Shown here: positions 39,858 through 53,081 of the stretch, one piece after another
Position numbering within the stretch: position 1 is the stretch's first letter
Layout: each line of letters begins with the position of its first letter
The notes under the pieces: model-generated
Databases searched by the model: none
Seen by the model: only the letters and a program-made list of their open reading frames with translations
What the model was told of the DNA's origin: nothing
Translations under genes and position numbers: made by a program
DNA from: Brachionus plicatilis
Taxonomy: Eukaryota; Rotifera; Eurotatoria; Ploima; Brachionidae
DNA length: 64,000 nt
Reading direction: 5' to 3'
Assembly (NCBI GenBank): GCA_010279815.1
Contig: QEOQ01000508.1
Location: forward strand, 4,277,342-4,341,341

Positions 39858-42800
39858 ATACTTATTTAAATTAAAATATTTTATAAAATAAATTTTTATT
39901 TTTAAATTTTAATCAAAAATCGATATTTGTTTGTTTTTTTTCAATTTTTATTGAAAAAATAATAGAACTTAGTAAAAATCACTTGACTTTTATGTTGGAT
40001 TAACAATTAAATCTCAGTTATATTTTAAAATTTATTAATCAATTTTGTTCAAAATTTATAAGTATTTATGATGATTTATTGACATTTCGGAGAAACACTA
40101 TGCTTTTTGTTGAAAAATCCATAAAAACATACTAGAATTCATTGTCAAAGTGACTGTACGGCCAAAGTAGTATTAGAATATTTTTTATACGCCTGTATTA
40201 GCATAAATTTGAGGTAATTTAATATAGCATTTGAGAAGTTGATCCAGCTTATATGATGAAGATGTAATGATAAAATTCAATGCTTTTAAGCTATGAAGTA
40301 AATCCATGAACATAAATTTAGATAAATTAATAGATGAAAATTTGAATAGAAGTTAATTAATAAATTATTTTAAATTTTAATCATTTAATTATTAAAAATT
40401 GCTATTAACTTTTTTTTTTTAATCTTATAATGTTAGATTAATCCCTATCAAAAGTTGATAAATCAACAGATAAAGAATATTTTTTTAAGTTTTAGTTTTA
40501 TTACAATAATAAATTTTTGTAAAGACGCATTAAATTTGTATTAAATTAAAATTTAAAAAATAATAAATAACGCTAATATTAATTTTCATTTTTAATATTA
40601 AAGGAAACTAGAGTTCCTTTAAAATAATAGAGATATGAGCTTTTTCTCAAAACAGATAGACAAATAAATTAGATAATAATAAAATATAACAATTTATTAT
40701 ATTCAAATGGTTTCAAATATTTCCAAATATGTTTGACAGTGACAAGAAGACAAAGAAACAAGAAAAAAGTAAGAAATTGGATATTAGAAACAACAAGACA
40801 GACAAGCAGCATGAGATTCTATCAAAAACTAGATTTTTTTAAAGTTTCCATTTCAAAAGCAATAAACTAAATGATAACAAAATGTATTTTAGATCCCAAA
40901 AAGATTAAAATTTCATTACTATGTTCAACATATGATTATTTCCTTTTACCGTACATTAGATAGCCATCAGCATGATAATCTAATTAAATTATCATGGTAT
41001 GCCGTCATACAGGTGCCAATTGATAAATATCGTATAGACAGATAAAACAAAGCAATATAATAAAGACTAGTAGTCCAAAACTATTTTTTAAATACTTAAA
41101 AATCAATTATTTTAAATCTTTTTTTTTGACAACTCTCTAGTACTTTTTATCAGTTTTTATTACTTTTAAATATCTAATGAAATTTAATCATCATACTGAC
41201 TATTTATTAATTATCTAATTAAAACATAAATAATAAAGTCTTCGTTGACTTACCGGGTTTAACTCAAGTTTAAATTCTGGAAAAACCTTTTTTAATCAGT
41301 TTATGATATTAAGACAGAAAATTTAATTTTCCATAGCATATATAATTTAAAATATAAAGGTCTTGTGTATTGAATCAAAATTAATTTTATCAAAAATCTT
41401 AGTGCTCATTACAAAAAATTCTTATTAGATGTTTTTACTTGCAGGATCCGATAAGAACTTGATTAACAAACTATGCTAAACTAAAGTTAAGACTAGTCAA
41501 TATTTGGGTGCCGTTCTTTTTGGAGATCCTTAGAACATCCTTTTTAAGATCTTATCACGAATTTTAATATGAGGAAGCATTTCTGAATACTTTCAAAGTA
41601 GTGTTTTAAGTATTTCAAGAGTAAGTCGGAACCAAAATTTTTTATTCATTTAAAACTTTTAAATTAAACATTGATAAAAAATGAAGACAAAAACAATGAC
41701 GAAAACAAAATTTGAACCCAAGTTTAATATAAGCCAAAATTTCGTTTCAAACAAAATATTTTCAAAGAAAATTAACTATTGAATCAATTGTCAAAATTAA
41801 AAAATGCTTTCCATTGGGAATTTTTAATAATTAATTTATTTTATTTGTTATTTTTAAAGATAAACAGCTATTAAAGAGAAAGTTATCTCAAATAATAATT
41901 ATTAACTAGCGTATTATTCAGATTCTCATATTATCTCTTAATAGCGAAATATCAAATTTCATACAATTCTTATTTTTAATTTTTATTAAACCAATGTTTA
42001 TCTATTTTTAGATGTTATTTTTTTTTGTACTTTATAACCTTTTTTCGAAAAGTTAGGTTTTTTTGTTAAATTGAAATTTCTGGAATTAACTTTGTTAAGT
42101 TCATTATTTTTAATTGAAAAAATTTGCTTATATTTGAGGCCGAAATGAATATTAATGATTCTAAATTTTCTTTATTTTGCATGTTTGGAAAAATTATCTG
42201 TAAAATTTTTTCCACAAATTATGTAACCAATTTAATCGAGAGCGATCTAATGTATATCATTAGCTTCAAATGCATCTGTTCATACAAGTTTTCGTCAATT
42301 AATAGAACCAAATTGTAATTAAAAAAACTCTTGCATTATTATCATAAGGATAATCGAATATTTTAAAGTATATTTTTATTTAAGAGCATAAAGATTAGGC
42401 ATTAATTGAAATAATAATAATTTTTGAAGATAATACTTGAAAATGTTTAATAAAGATGATAAATTAAAAGTAAAAAAATAAACTAACTTTAGAAGGCTTC
42501 ATTAAATAATATTTTCATTTTATCATATCCTTAATAGTAGTTTATTAAAATTTCAATGCATAATAAATCATAATCTAGAATTAAAAAATTCCAATATTTT
42601 TGAAAATTCAACTTTCATCATCATTTAATTTTATCAGTGTTGAATTTTTACTAATTTTTTCCATAAGGAAAAATGCTTAATTTAGTTCAAATTAATAAAA
42701 TTTTGTAAAACCATTATTTACTATTGAAAAAAAAATCATAAAATTGATAATAAAGTAATCAAGTGTCATGTTTAATCAAATCCTTTTTTATTGTAATTTT

Positions 42801-45404
42801 AAATAATGAGGCTTCTTTTCGTCGATAATAGTGAATATCAAAAGTTAATAAACTTATAATTATTAAGGTATTTTGGCTTTCAATTTGATTTTGTCTCTTT
42901 TAATTAAAAATCCAATTAAAAAAATAAAAATATTTATATAGTACATTTTTTTGAAAACAAAAATATGTGTTTTTACGTTCTTTATTTTTTTTAATTTAAA
43001 GTTTATGAAAAATTAAACTAGAGATTTTTTTTCGATATTATTTGAAGCAAAGCTTTTATTTGTCATTTTATTTTATTAGCAAAATTATGATTTTCAATGA
43101 AAAATAACTCATTTGAATTTATTATATTAAAAAAAATTAATATTTTCAGAAAACTAAGTAGCAAAATACCATTTAAATCTTTAAATTACACGAAAAGTAT
43201 TATTAAAGATGCATTGTCGCTTCTCAAAAAGCAATTTATTTTAATTGTCATCAACTTAAATAAACTTATAATTTTTATAATTTAGGTCTTATTTTAAAAA
43301 GGCCAGTTTCTAACATAATTTATTTAATAAAAGCCATAAAGAAACCAGTTTTTGAAAGCATCAAGTAACGTGGTTGGAGTTTTAGAACCGATTTTTCAAA
43401 AAACTCAAATAAAAAATTGATCAATATTTCTTTTTAATTATTTTAATAAATTTATCTTAATTCAGAATTATTTTCAACTTTTGATGTGTATTTAATTTTT
43501 TCGCCAAATATTAAATTTTAATTAAAAACGAACACCTAATACTACTCAATTTTTAAATCAATATATATTTAAAGTTATTTGAACAACATGTTCGAATTTT
43601 TTTTTAAAATCTTATAAAAATTTTTCTCTTGTTTGAGTTTAAAATTATTGATTAGAAAAATATCTTATTATTTCAGGATTTATATTTTAGAAGAACTATT
43701 ATGCATGTTTTTAACAGATTTAAGGCCGACCAGGCCTAATTTGAAAATACTTTTTTTTAATAATAAATCTTATTTGAAGAAAATGTGCAAACATTTGAAT
43801 GTTTTCTCAAATCTTCTTTTGAATTAATTAATGACAGCAGTCAAACCTTTGAAAAGTTCCTTAATTATTTATATTAAGAGTTAATAATCTGATAAGAAGT
43901 CAGTTTTTATAATTGAATATTCGGCGCTAAATTATGAGAAAATTTTTATAATCTTTAATTAATATTAATTTAGTACATTAGTTAATAGTTTTAAATTCAT
44001 TTAGTAAACTTTTAGGAATGCTTCTAGGATTATTTTCAGGTGGTAATTGCTTCATTTCCAGAAAAAAAAATCTTATTCCATTGATGAATTTTAATTTTTT
44101 CATAAATTTATTTTTTGTTAGCTCTTAACATAAATTTAAATATAAAATTTTATTTCATTGTTTTATTTTAATTATTAGTCGAATTTAAAAATATAAAATA
44201 ATATTAATTCTGTCACGAATTTTTATTAACAAATCAATCGAAAGTATCTATTTAAAAATTCTATTAAATTTTGTTTTTTCAAGCTTCTAAATTATTCGAA
44301 ATGGAATTTTAAATGGAGATTTTGGTTTAAAAGTTAGTTTTTTTTTCAGAAATTAGGATTAAAAATGCTTATTTGCGTAAATGTATTCAAGAGAAAATTT
44401 AAATGTTCTTAGAGTTTTGATAACTTCAATTATTGAAGTGGTATTTTAAGTCGTCTAAATGTTTTATGAAAAAATTTTATTGTCAAATACTGAGAAAAAA
44501 GAACTAAATATTAAAATATTCTTCTTTTAAATCAATTTTTGTTTACTCGATATATAAGATAACGTGCAAGTTTATCATTCATGCATATTTTATTCATTAG
44601 TTACTGATAAAATCATGAAATTTTTTCTATCAAAAAGATCTCAAAGTTTGTTTTACTTAAGGCAGTAAAAAAAAATTTTCAATATATGTCAATATGCGCT
44701 TAAGTATTTTTTTAATTAAAACTGTGAATAAAAAGTAAAATCACAAAAAAAAAGAATTTTGTTTATTTCTGATCTTTTAAATAAAGAATATTTAATAACT
44801 GTATTTTATAAATAATTCAAGAGCTTATCTAAATGCTGGCTGCTAGCTTGGGCCAAAGCCTCGAAGCCTCACTAGATAAAAAATAATTAAAGGTTTATTA
44901 ATCATATAAGAATTCAAATTTTGGTAAAAGTCTGAAGAATCACTTGAAATCTTCCGTACAATCGTGATCGCAATACACATTGAAATATATTGAAATAATT
45001 TATTTTTAATATTTATTAATTGTTTTTAAGATGTATCAATCACATTAAATACTCCAGTGTAATTTGAGAGTTACATAATTTGTACGATTTCAGGTTATCA
45101 TAATATTTCATATAAGGTATTAAAAAATTTTGCTGACTAAATTAATTGAATTAAGCGGCCATAATTGAATAAAAATTCACTCTGAGAAGATGACTATCAA
45201 AGAAAATTTTGAATCAAATTTTTTTGGAACAGAAAAAAATAATCCAAATGGAGCTAATTAAAATTTAAATGATTTTTTTAGTTTCCTTTTTGAATCAGGC
45301 TCTAATTTTATTATACTCGGTTTTCAGATTTTGAATAATTTCTTTTTAGATTTAATTAAAAATAAAAGGTTTTTTTGTAATTATATTAAGTAAATGAACT
45401 CACA
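39858..45404. other. 5.5-kb AT-rich gap between PLAT genes, no gene seen
   Basis: Apart from the polyadenylation-type signal after 39880, I find no coding sequence, iteron array or palindrome. Short open frames at 42.1, 43.1 and 43.6 kb have pure A/T-driven composition and no splice partners. Undetected small RNAs or enhancers cannot be excluded. Confidence 0.5.
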
Positions 45405-47676
45405 ATGAGCTTGTCAACTCCAATAAGTAATTTTTTTTATTTTTGACAATATGACCAAATTTATTATTTATTATTTAAAAAAATAATAAATAATACAGTT
45501 TTTAACAAACACAAATGTTCGTGATTTAAAAAATTTTTCTAAACAAAACTTCGTTTAGTTGAATATGTGATTTCAATTCAATCCGAGACAAATCTCTCTA
45601 AAGAAATGAGTGAATGGATCTTTGAGTTCAAACTTAAGGGCGACCGGAGTGAGATAAATTTCAGTTTGAGTCACCAATTGATCAGAATAATGAAAAAAGT
45701 CTCGGCAGCGAATACAAATTGTATATCGTATTTGCATGAGTTTAGAATTAGCGAAAAAGATACCGGAAAAGTGGGCTGAATCCTAAAGATTTTGAAAGTG
45801 AATAATGTTTTCCTTTAAGATAAAACAACTTGAGCTGGTGAATTTTACGTGTCAAGAAAAGGAAGTATATTTAATAGAAATTCAAGTTAAAAACATTTTC
45901 CGCGATGATCAACAACTGTAAAAGATTGTAAATAAATTTTAAAATTTTAATATTTGATTATCTGTCAAGATTTCCCATTGATAAACCGATCAGTCCTAAT
46001 ACGCGTCTAGTTCTTAGACCAAATCTGAAACCGGGTGAAAATGGTAATTTTTGCTAAAAAACTTCCGGCAAATTTAAGATTTTAAAACACAGGCATCTTC
46101 TATGTTATCACTACTCACACTGGCAATAAACAAATGAACAAATCGAATGATTTAAACATTTCATTTCAAATTATTGGCGACAAAGCAAAGACAAAATTTA
46201 TCAGACTTCAGCACAGTCAATTGAACAAACAGGCTTTTATTTGTGGCAAAAAGGACATTTTTGAAATTTTGGCTAACGATGTTGGCCGGGTGAGAAATTA
46301 CTAGATTTTGTTGCTTTTAAATAATTTGAATAATTAGATAAGTTCCATTATCCGATCGATTGGATACTTGATCGATCATAGAGAATTTTATTTTAATTGT
46401 TTATTATTTACTTCCTTAAAAACTATTTTAATAAATTAAATTCATAGCAAAAAATAAAATAAGATAATTTTGATTTTAGACAACTAAAGTGGTGATTGCT
46501 AATCAAAGCGAACCAAATCCAAACAACTCGTGGTTTGTGGATAACTTTGAAGTTAAAAATCTAAAAAATTCTGAAATCTCCAAGTAAATTGAATTTGAAT
46601 AAAAAAAATTATTTAATCTAACATTTTCAAAGCTTTGCTGTTAACAAAATTCTGATACCAGCCGAAGAAATAGTTCTGTTTCCGATGAGCATTTGTGGTA
46701 AGTGGAAAACTCTGATTTTGAAATATTGACTTTTTTTCTCTGAAGAAATATTGTATCAGGTGGTTCTGCGTTTGAATGACATGGACGGTCAGTCAAGTTC
46801 TAGCAAGCACTTGGTTGATGTTTATTTTGTGATAAAAGGAGCAAAAGGAAGGACAAAAAAAATTTATTTGAACAATTATGAAACCAAACGTCAGGACCAT
46901 CATGATCAAGACCCCAAAGAAAAATATTTTGAGTTTAAATCAGATGATGTTGGTAAAATTGAGCAAATTAATTTGTCAATAAATCCGGACAATACACCAG
47001 ATAATTTTATTTTCATTGACTTTATTGAAATTAAAATTCCGATTAGATCGGAGGCATACAAATTTCCAATTGATAGAGTTCTTGGCGAATACTTCGAAGA
47101 TGGCAAATGCGAATTGGACTTGGAGGTGTGGAAGCACCCCGAGCGTCACTCTCACATAGGTTGCATTGTGATCAATCTTAATAAATCTTACAAATAAATT
47201 TTAAGATTATGAAATTTTGAGTGAAACTGGCCCTGACCAAAACAAAGAAGCCAAAGGTAAAGTCTATTTAATTATTTATGGCGATATTTGCAGAACTGGA
47301 AAAATCGAATTGAATGATGGAAGTTTCGAAAATAGTCTAATAGATAATTATGAATTTAGTGCACCTGATGTTGGAAAAGTAATTTGATAGTTGCTTTAAA
47401 TGAAGTATAAATTCAATTATTCAAATTGAAAGATAACGAAGATAGAAATTTTTTATATTCCCTTGAATAGTGATTCGGAATGGCATCTTGAAGCAATTCA
47501 AATAAAAGTAGCTTGCAGAAATGAAGCCTATAAGTATGTTATTAATTTTTTTGAAAAAATTAAATTTTTAAATATTAGACAATCAAATTAGGTTTCCAAT
47601 ACACTGTTGGTTAAATGCAAAAAACGATCATTTAGAGCTGATTCCTTGGAAAAAACCGCTATTGAACAAAAACTAA
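45405..47676 (+). CDS. Four-PLAT-domain protein
   Basis: Exons: 45405-45426, 45559-45770, 45820-45917, 45970-46043, 46093-46289, 46480-46583, 46633-46697, 46746-47159, 47206-47378, 47433-47533, 47592-47676; 514 aa, all phases agree. PLAT (lipoxygenase-homology) domains are beta-sandwiches that bind membranes or proteins. Four are seen in tandem at about residues 9-115, 125-255, 258-378 and 395-505. Markers are the opening YVI/YQV/YEI strand, DVG followed by a conserved hydrophobic strand, a W or F before the last strand, and the F-P-I-D or F-P-I-H linker. The tiny first exon (MSLSTPI) was chosen because its ATG, donor GTAATTT and phase fit exactly and no other start lies near. The domains resemble those fused to the ODAD4-like gene 6 kb upstream, suggesting local duplication. 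No signal peptide is present. Ligands are unknown. Confidence 0.8.
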
Positions 47677-48129
47677 GGAAGCTTTAAATTTTAGGATTTT
47701 AAGATGTGTGTTATTATTTTTATTGTTTTGGTGTCAAATTTTTTTCAAATAAAAGTATTAGTACAAATTTTTTTTATTGTTATTATAATTTCTTTGAAAA
47801 AGAACAAAATTAAATTGAAGAGTGCTTAAAAATTAAATTAATTAACAGCTTAATCTTTATCTATAATCTTTCAATTCAATACAATTTGTTTTTGGAATTT
47901 TATCTGCATTTTCATTGTCTTGATGGTGCCTTTTTGATACATTCCAAAGAATAAATGCAAACAAAGCTTTGAATCAAAACCAAATTTGAAAAATGTGTAA
48001 GCAAATCACTAAAAAGTCTAATCCATAAAATTTTAGTTAAGGAATTTAAATTTTTGTCCAAAGAATTTTTTCGAATTTTGAGCTAACTTTTTGAAATATG
48101 TCACTTCATTCAACTTTAACAGAATCTTT

Positions 48130-49680
48130 TCTTTTTTTTTTTAATTTGCAAAAAATGAACAAAAACGCACAAAAAACAAAAAGACCATAACTTTATTAAT
48201 ACTTAATTTTTTCATATCCTATCTCATTCAATTTATGTACAAATTGAATAAAAATGGTAACAAATTAAAGCTGAGATAAAAATAAACAAAATTCTTTTAC
48301 AGAATTCCAACAATTTTTTTTTTCGTAAAGTTATAAGCACTTAAAGGTTTAAATACAAAATAAACCAAAGAATTTGTAGAAGGTCGCCTTGAAGAGTACC
48401 TAGCTTCCTAAATTAATTATGAATTTCGATTTATAAGTACTCTATAAAAAGCTGATCAACTAAATTTTCCAAATCTTATAAAAAAGTGAAAAAATTTAAG
48501 TATTAACAAAGTTATATTGTTTTTGCTTTTAGTGCGTTTAAGTGCGTTTTTGATTAAAAATATCCAAGCTTATTCAATTTATGTGCAAATTGAATTAAAA
48601 TGGTACCAAATTAAAGCTGAGATAAAAATATACTTAGTGCTCTTTACATAATTCAAAAAAATAAGTATTATCATTTAGTTATGGTCTTTTTGCTTTTAGT
48701 GCGTTTTAGGATGTTTTTAGGATGTTTTTGATTAAAAATACTAACTGACTATATAAATATACTAACTACTAAATATACTAAACCGTAAAGTTATCAACAT
48801 TTGAAGGTTTAAAAGCAAAAAAATAATGAAAATAAAGTATTTGAAAAAAGTTAGCTTTCATGAGTACCCAACTTTCTCAATTTATGATCAAATTCGAAGT
48901 TTAATACACCAAAATAAAGCTAATCTCCTAAATTTTTTTAAATCTTTTAACAGACTGAAAAAAAATTTAGTATAAACAAAGTTATGGTGATTTTAAATCT
49001 ATTAATTCTTTTCAAAAATTTAACTTATAGAAGGGCCTAGCTCATTCAATTTTGATCCAAATTGAATTAAAATGGTACCAAATTGAAGCTTAGGATTCAC
49101 TGAGTCTACTCCTTTTTACAGAATCAAAAAAATTTTTTTTTCGTAAAGTTATCAGCATTTGAAGGCTTTTAAGCCAAAAAAATAAAGAAAAAAAGGAATT
49201 TGAAAAAAATTAGCTTTCATGAGTACCAAACTTTCTCAATTTATGATCAAATTAGAAGTTTAATACACCAAAATAAAGCTCATCAAGTATATAATTTAAA
49301 TCTTTAACATATTAAAATTGGTTTTTGTTATTCCATTCCATAGACGATACGTTTTTTAAGAACTGAACGTATTCGGCATTCAATTATAACATAACTAAAA
49401 ATGATATCTTTTAAAATTCTGTAAAAAGCACTAGATTATTTTTTTTTCACCTTTAATTTGGTACCATTTATTTTCAATTTGGATCAAAATTGAATAATCG
49501 AGGCTTTTTTTAAAGTTTTTTTTTTTAAAAGCACAAAAAACTAAAAAGACCATAACTTTGATAATACTCAATTTTTTTTTCGATCTGTAAAAAGATTTAG
49601 AAAATATAGCTGACGAGCTTTATTCTGTGTACCTATTTATCGAAATTGATAATAAATTTAATAAGTTATCCTATCATTTT
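48130..49680. repeat. Degenerate tandem/inverted repeat block, ~360-430 bp period
   Basis: Several motifs recur in order: AAAGACCATAACTTT, AATTGAATTAAAATGGTACC, AAATTAAAGCTGAGATAAAAA, TCGTAAAGTTATCAGCA and TTTCATGAGTACC. Direct copies begin near 48350, 48783 and 49144. The part after about 49370 carries the complement (GGTACCATTTATTTTCAATT), so it is inverted. No open frame or terminal repeat was found. Confidence 0.75.
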
Positions 49681-50118
49681 TTTTCATCAAAAGGCATGAA
49701 AAATAATGTGTTTTTATGAATTTTTCATGAATTCGACTCTAGTTAGCTTTCATTTCCTAGTCTAAAATCATCCAAAGAGGATCAAATCAATTTTTAGTTC
49801 TAATTAGATTTTATATGAGTTATTAGTAAATCTTTTCGAGAATTGTATTAAAACTAAACTCGCTTTATTTAAGCTCAATTAATTTTGAATTTTTTTTTGA
49901 TATTTAGAAAATTAAAAATAATTTTTATTTTTTTATACTTTGATATTTTGAAATTAACCTTCGAATTTTTTTTTGACTAATGAAAATTCTAAATGTTAAT
50001 TTTTTAATTTTTATGCTTCTGATGTCTAATTCCTTTTATCATAAATTATATATTTATATTGAGAAATTTTCTTAATTTCTTATTTAATTTTTTTGATTTT
50101 CACTATTTTTTTAAAAAA

Positions 50119-52293
50119 ATGAATTTCGCATCTGAATATGTGTTGTCAAAGCAAAAACATACCAAATCTGAAAAAGATGAGCATTTTTTTCAACCAGACA
50201 CAAATGTCATTTCGGCCACTTTTGATCATCTGGTAGATACTCAAAATACGCATGCTGGTGAGGCGCTTTACTGTTCCAAATGCACTGCAGTTCTTTCAAA
50301 ACACAGCAAAATATCGGACATCGAAAACGATGCCAAAAAGCTTTGGACATGTGAATTCTGTAATTTCGGAAATGTGATTTTTGTTGAATCTGATGAAATT
50401 CCAAACCAAGAAGAAGTAACTTATTTAATTGAGTCGGACCATAAAGCTTCAGCAACAAATACTAATTCGGAATCAAATTATATTGTCTATTGCATCGATG
50501 TATCTGGCTCGATGTCAGTTACTACTCCGGTCCAAGCTAATTTCAGCCTACCAACTGACCAAAGAAGAGAAGAATCGTTCAGAATGTTTGCTGGTAATGA
50601 CTTTTCTTCACAATCTAGATCTAGAGTTAGACATATAACAAGATTAGAGGCAAAATTATTTTTATTTAAATTAATTTATTTTCATTTAAATTAATTTAGG
50701 CAGTTCAAGTTGCAATCGATGATAATTTAGATAAACTTGAGAAGACTAGTCCGGAAAAAAAGATTGGACTTGTTACTTTCAATCATATGGTTTCGGTCAT
50801 TGGTGACGGAAAGATTAATCAAATAAACATGGAAAACGAGCATTTAGAATCGAAAAATGAAATAAAATGTGCAGTTGATCAAACACCAGACTTAGATTCT
50901 CTGGCTAACTGCAAAAGTCTTCTCAGACAGAAGCTTTTAGAGTAAAATTGCTTAAATTATGCTTATGGGTTTAATTTAATTTGGTTAAAGTCTTGAAGAA
51001 GGTGGTGCGACAGCCTTGGGCCCAGCTTTGTATTATTCTATCTTGTTGGCAAGCAGAAAGTCTGGTAGTCAGGTTATATTATGCACTGATGGCTTGGCAA
51101 ATAAAGGAATTGGATCTTTGGAAGATGATAATGAAGAAGAAATCAATCAATTTTATAATGAAGTTTCTGAATTAGCATTAACTTATGGGTAATGAGACAA
51201 ATCTTAGAGATTGGAAAATTATATTTTATTTCAAAAAGGGTTTCTGTTTCTGTTATAACAATAGAGGGAACTTCATGTAAACTCGGTTTATTGGGAGAAA
51301 TAGCAAGCAAAACTGGTGGATTGGTATTTTTTATCTACCAGAAACCAAAAAAAATAGTCAAATATTTATTTAAAGGTAAATGTTGTAAATCCGATCAATC
51401 TAAAGGAACAATTTTCGAATATTCTAGAGGACCGAATCATAGCAACCAATGTTATAGCTGAACTTATTTTGCCTAAAGAATTGTAATATAAATTAAATTT
51501 TTTTTTTTTTTTTAAATATTTATTTAAAAATAGATACATTAAAGACCATGAGAATTTTGATAATCGTCAGAGTACTGTTAAAAAACAGGTATTTTTTAAT
51601 TGTTAGTTATAAATTATTTGTTTAATTTTGTACAAGATTGGAAATGTAACAAAAGAAACTGAATTAACTTTTGAGTTTAGCGTCAGAGATGGTATATGAT
51701 TGTAATTATTTTCCTAAAGCTAACCTTCAATTTAGTTGTGGATATCAAAAGCCAGCAACTTCCATTTCAACTTAAGATCTCGTACAATAGTCTGAATGGG
51801 GCAACATTATTGAGAGTTTTAACAAAAATTAAACAGCTAACAGATAATCAAGATTTAGCAGAAGAGTGTAAAAATATTAAACTTTATCAAAATTAATAAA
51901 TTAAGATGTTGTAAATCTAAAAGCTTGCAATCGAGCAATTTTAGCCACCAATGCAATACAAATTCAAGGAAGATTATTGCAAAAAAACCCTAACAAGGCC
52001 AATCTGGGTCATTATTCTGAATATGTTACCAAAGTGTAATTTAAAATAATATTTTATCTTTTTGGAATTAGTGGCTTTTTTTGTTAAGGCGTACCAAAAA
52101 AAATGACTTTTTTTCCGCTGACGCCTATTCAATGTACCAAACTGATCTTTCTCAAACAATAAATTCAGCACAGACAATGGTAAAAGAAAATGCTAAACAA
52201 GCTTACCAAAGATTGAACGACAAGGATGCATCAAAACTCTACAATTTGCAGAGAATAAATGCCAAAGATCTTTTGAATAAAAAGAAATCATAA
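50119..52293 (+). CDS. Sec23-like zinc-ribbon and vWA domain protein (cpRas1-type)
   Basis: Exons: 50119-50649, 50700-50941, 50991-51188, 51239-51323, 51376-51482, 51534-51588, 51637-51691, 51736-51867, 51906-52035, 52089-52293; 579 aa, all phases agree. An N-terminal zinc ribbon has CSKC and CEFC (about residues 53-82), as in Sec23/24. A vWA domain follows with a MIDAS motif (YCIDVSGSMS), KKIGLVTFNHMVS, and CTDGLANKG. The later part (AIQIQGRLLQ, KNPNKANLGHYSEYV, then a helical C-terminus) fits the cytosolic vWA/Sec23-related proteins, annotated in animals as circularly permutated Ras protein 1-like; there is no Ras domain here. Function is not established. The first intron (50650-50699) starts with GC rather than GT, the only way I found to join the clearly homologous RLE and AVQVAIDD segments. 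The open sequence before 50119 is non-coding A/T. Confidence 0.8.
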
Positions 52294-52991
52294 TTTTTAT
52301 AATAAATATTAACAAGTTCGCTTTATATTACGCTTTCAATGCTAAATTTGAATTGCTTAAAAAAGGATCAGCATTTTTAAAATCGATTACCTTATATTTT
52401 TTTTTTAATTTCTAGCCATTTTAAAATGTTTTCTAAGGTTCTGATATTTAAAGACTTGTTTTTATTTTATAATTTTTTTTTCGAAGTTTTATCAAATCTG
52501 AAAAAATAAAAATAATATCCATTGAATTAATTTTCAAAATTTTTTACAAATCAAAAAATTAAAAACAAAAGCATTAAAAATCACCAAATTAGTCAAAATT
52601 TTTTCATCCAAATTGCTTTTAGTCTACCGGGTCTTTATTTAGCTTGAATCATTTGAAGACATAGATCATCCTCTTCAGCATTAGACTCCGTGACTTTTTA
52701 GGAGCAAACTTTTCGTTAACGTCAGTTCCTTAATCAACATTATTTTTATCTATAAATATTTTAAAATCAAAACCCATTTATACTTGTTTCTAGTTTTATC
52801 AAATTTTGATTTATATTGTTTTTGAGAGAATATTACCTGTATTGCAGGAAAAATTAATTTCAGTCTAAAAAAATGTCGAAAATAATTAATTTCTGTCTAA
52901 GATTATTTTTTTTGTTTTATTTTATTTATCATAAGTAAATGACCAAAAATAATTAGTTTATGTCCAAATTAATAAAAAATTTCTAAAAATT

Positions 52992-53081
52992 TTATTGTTT
53001 AATCAAACATTTTTTTGCATTAGCTTTTCGACCTGGCTTAGCTTTTGGAGCAATAGGATCCTTGTTGTATTTTATAGGCAT
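52992..53081 (-). pseudogene. MULE-type short ORF C-terminus
   Basis: On the minus strand an open stretch from an ATG at 53081 reads MPIKYNKDPIAPKAKPGRKA then NAKKCLIKQ and a stop. The PGRKANAKKCLIKQ end parallels RKPGRPSKAKQALIVQ of the element at 20.9 kb. It is bordered by AATAATTA/GTC iterons. The upstream SWIM portion was not recognised. Confidence 0.5.

Noticed and set aside
42124..43827. Three 62-64 codon plus-strand frames in the intergenic gap
   Set aside because: Their composition is dominated by Ile, Lys, Leu, Phe and Asn as expected of random A/T-rich DNA, with no splice partners or recognisable motif.
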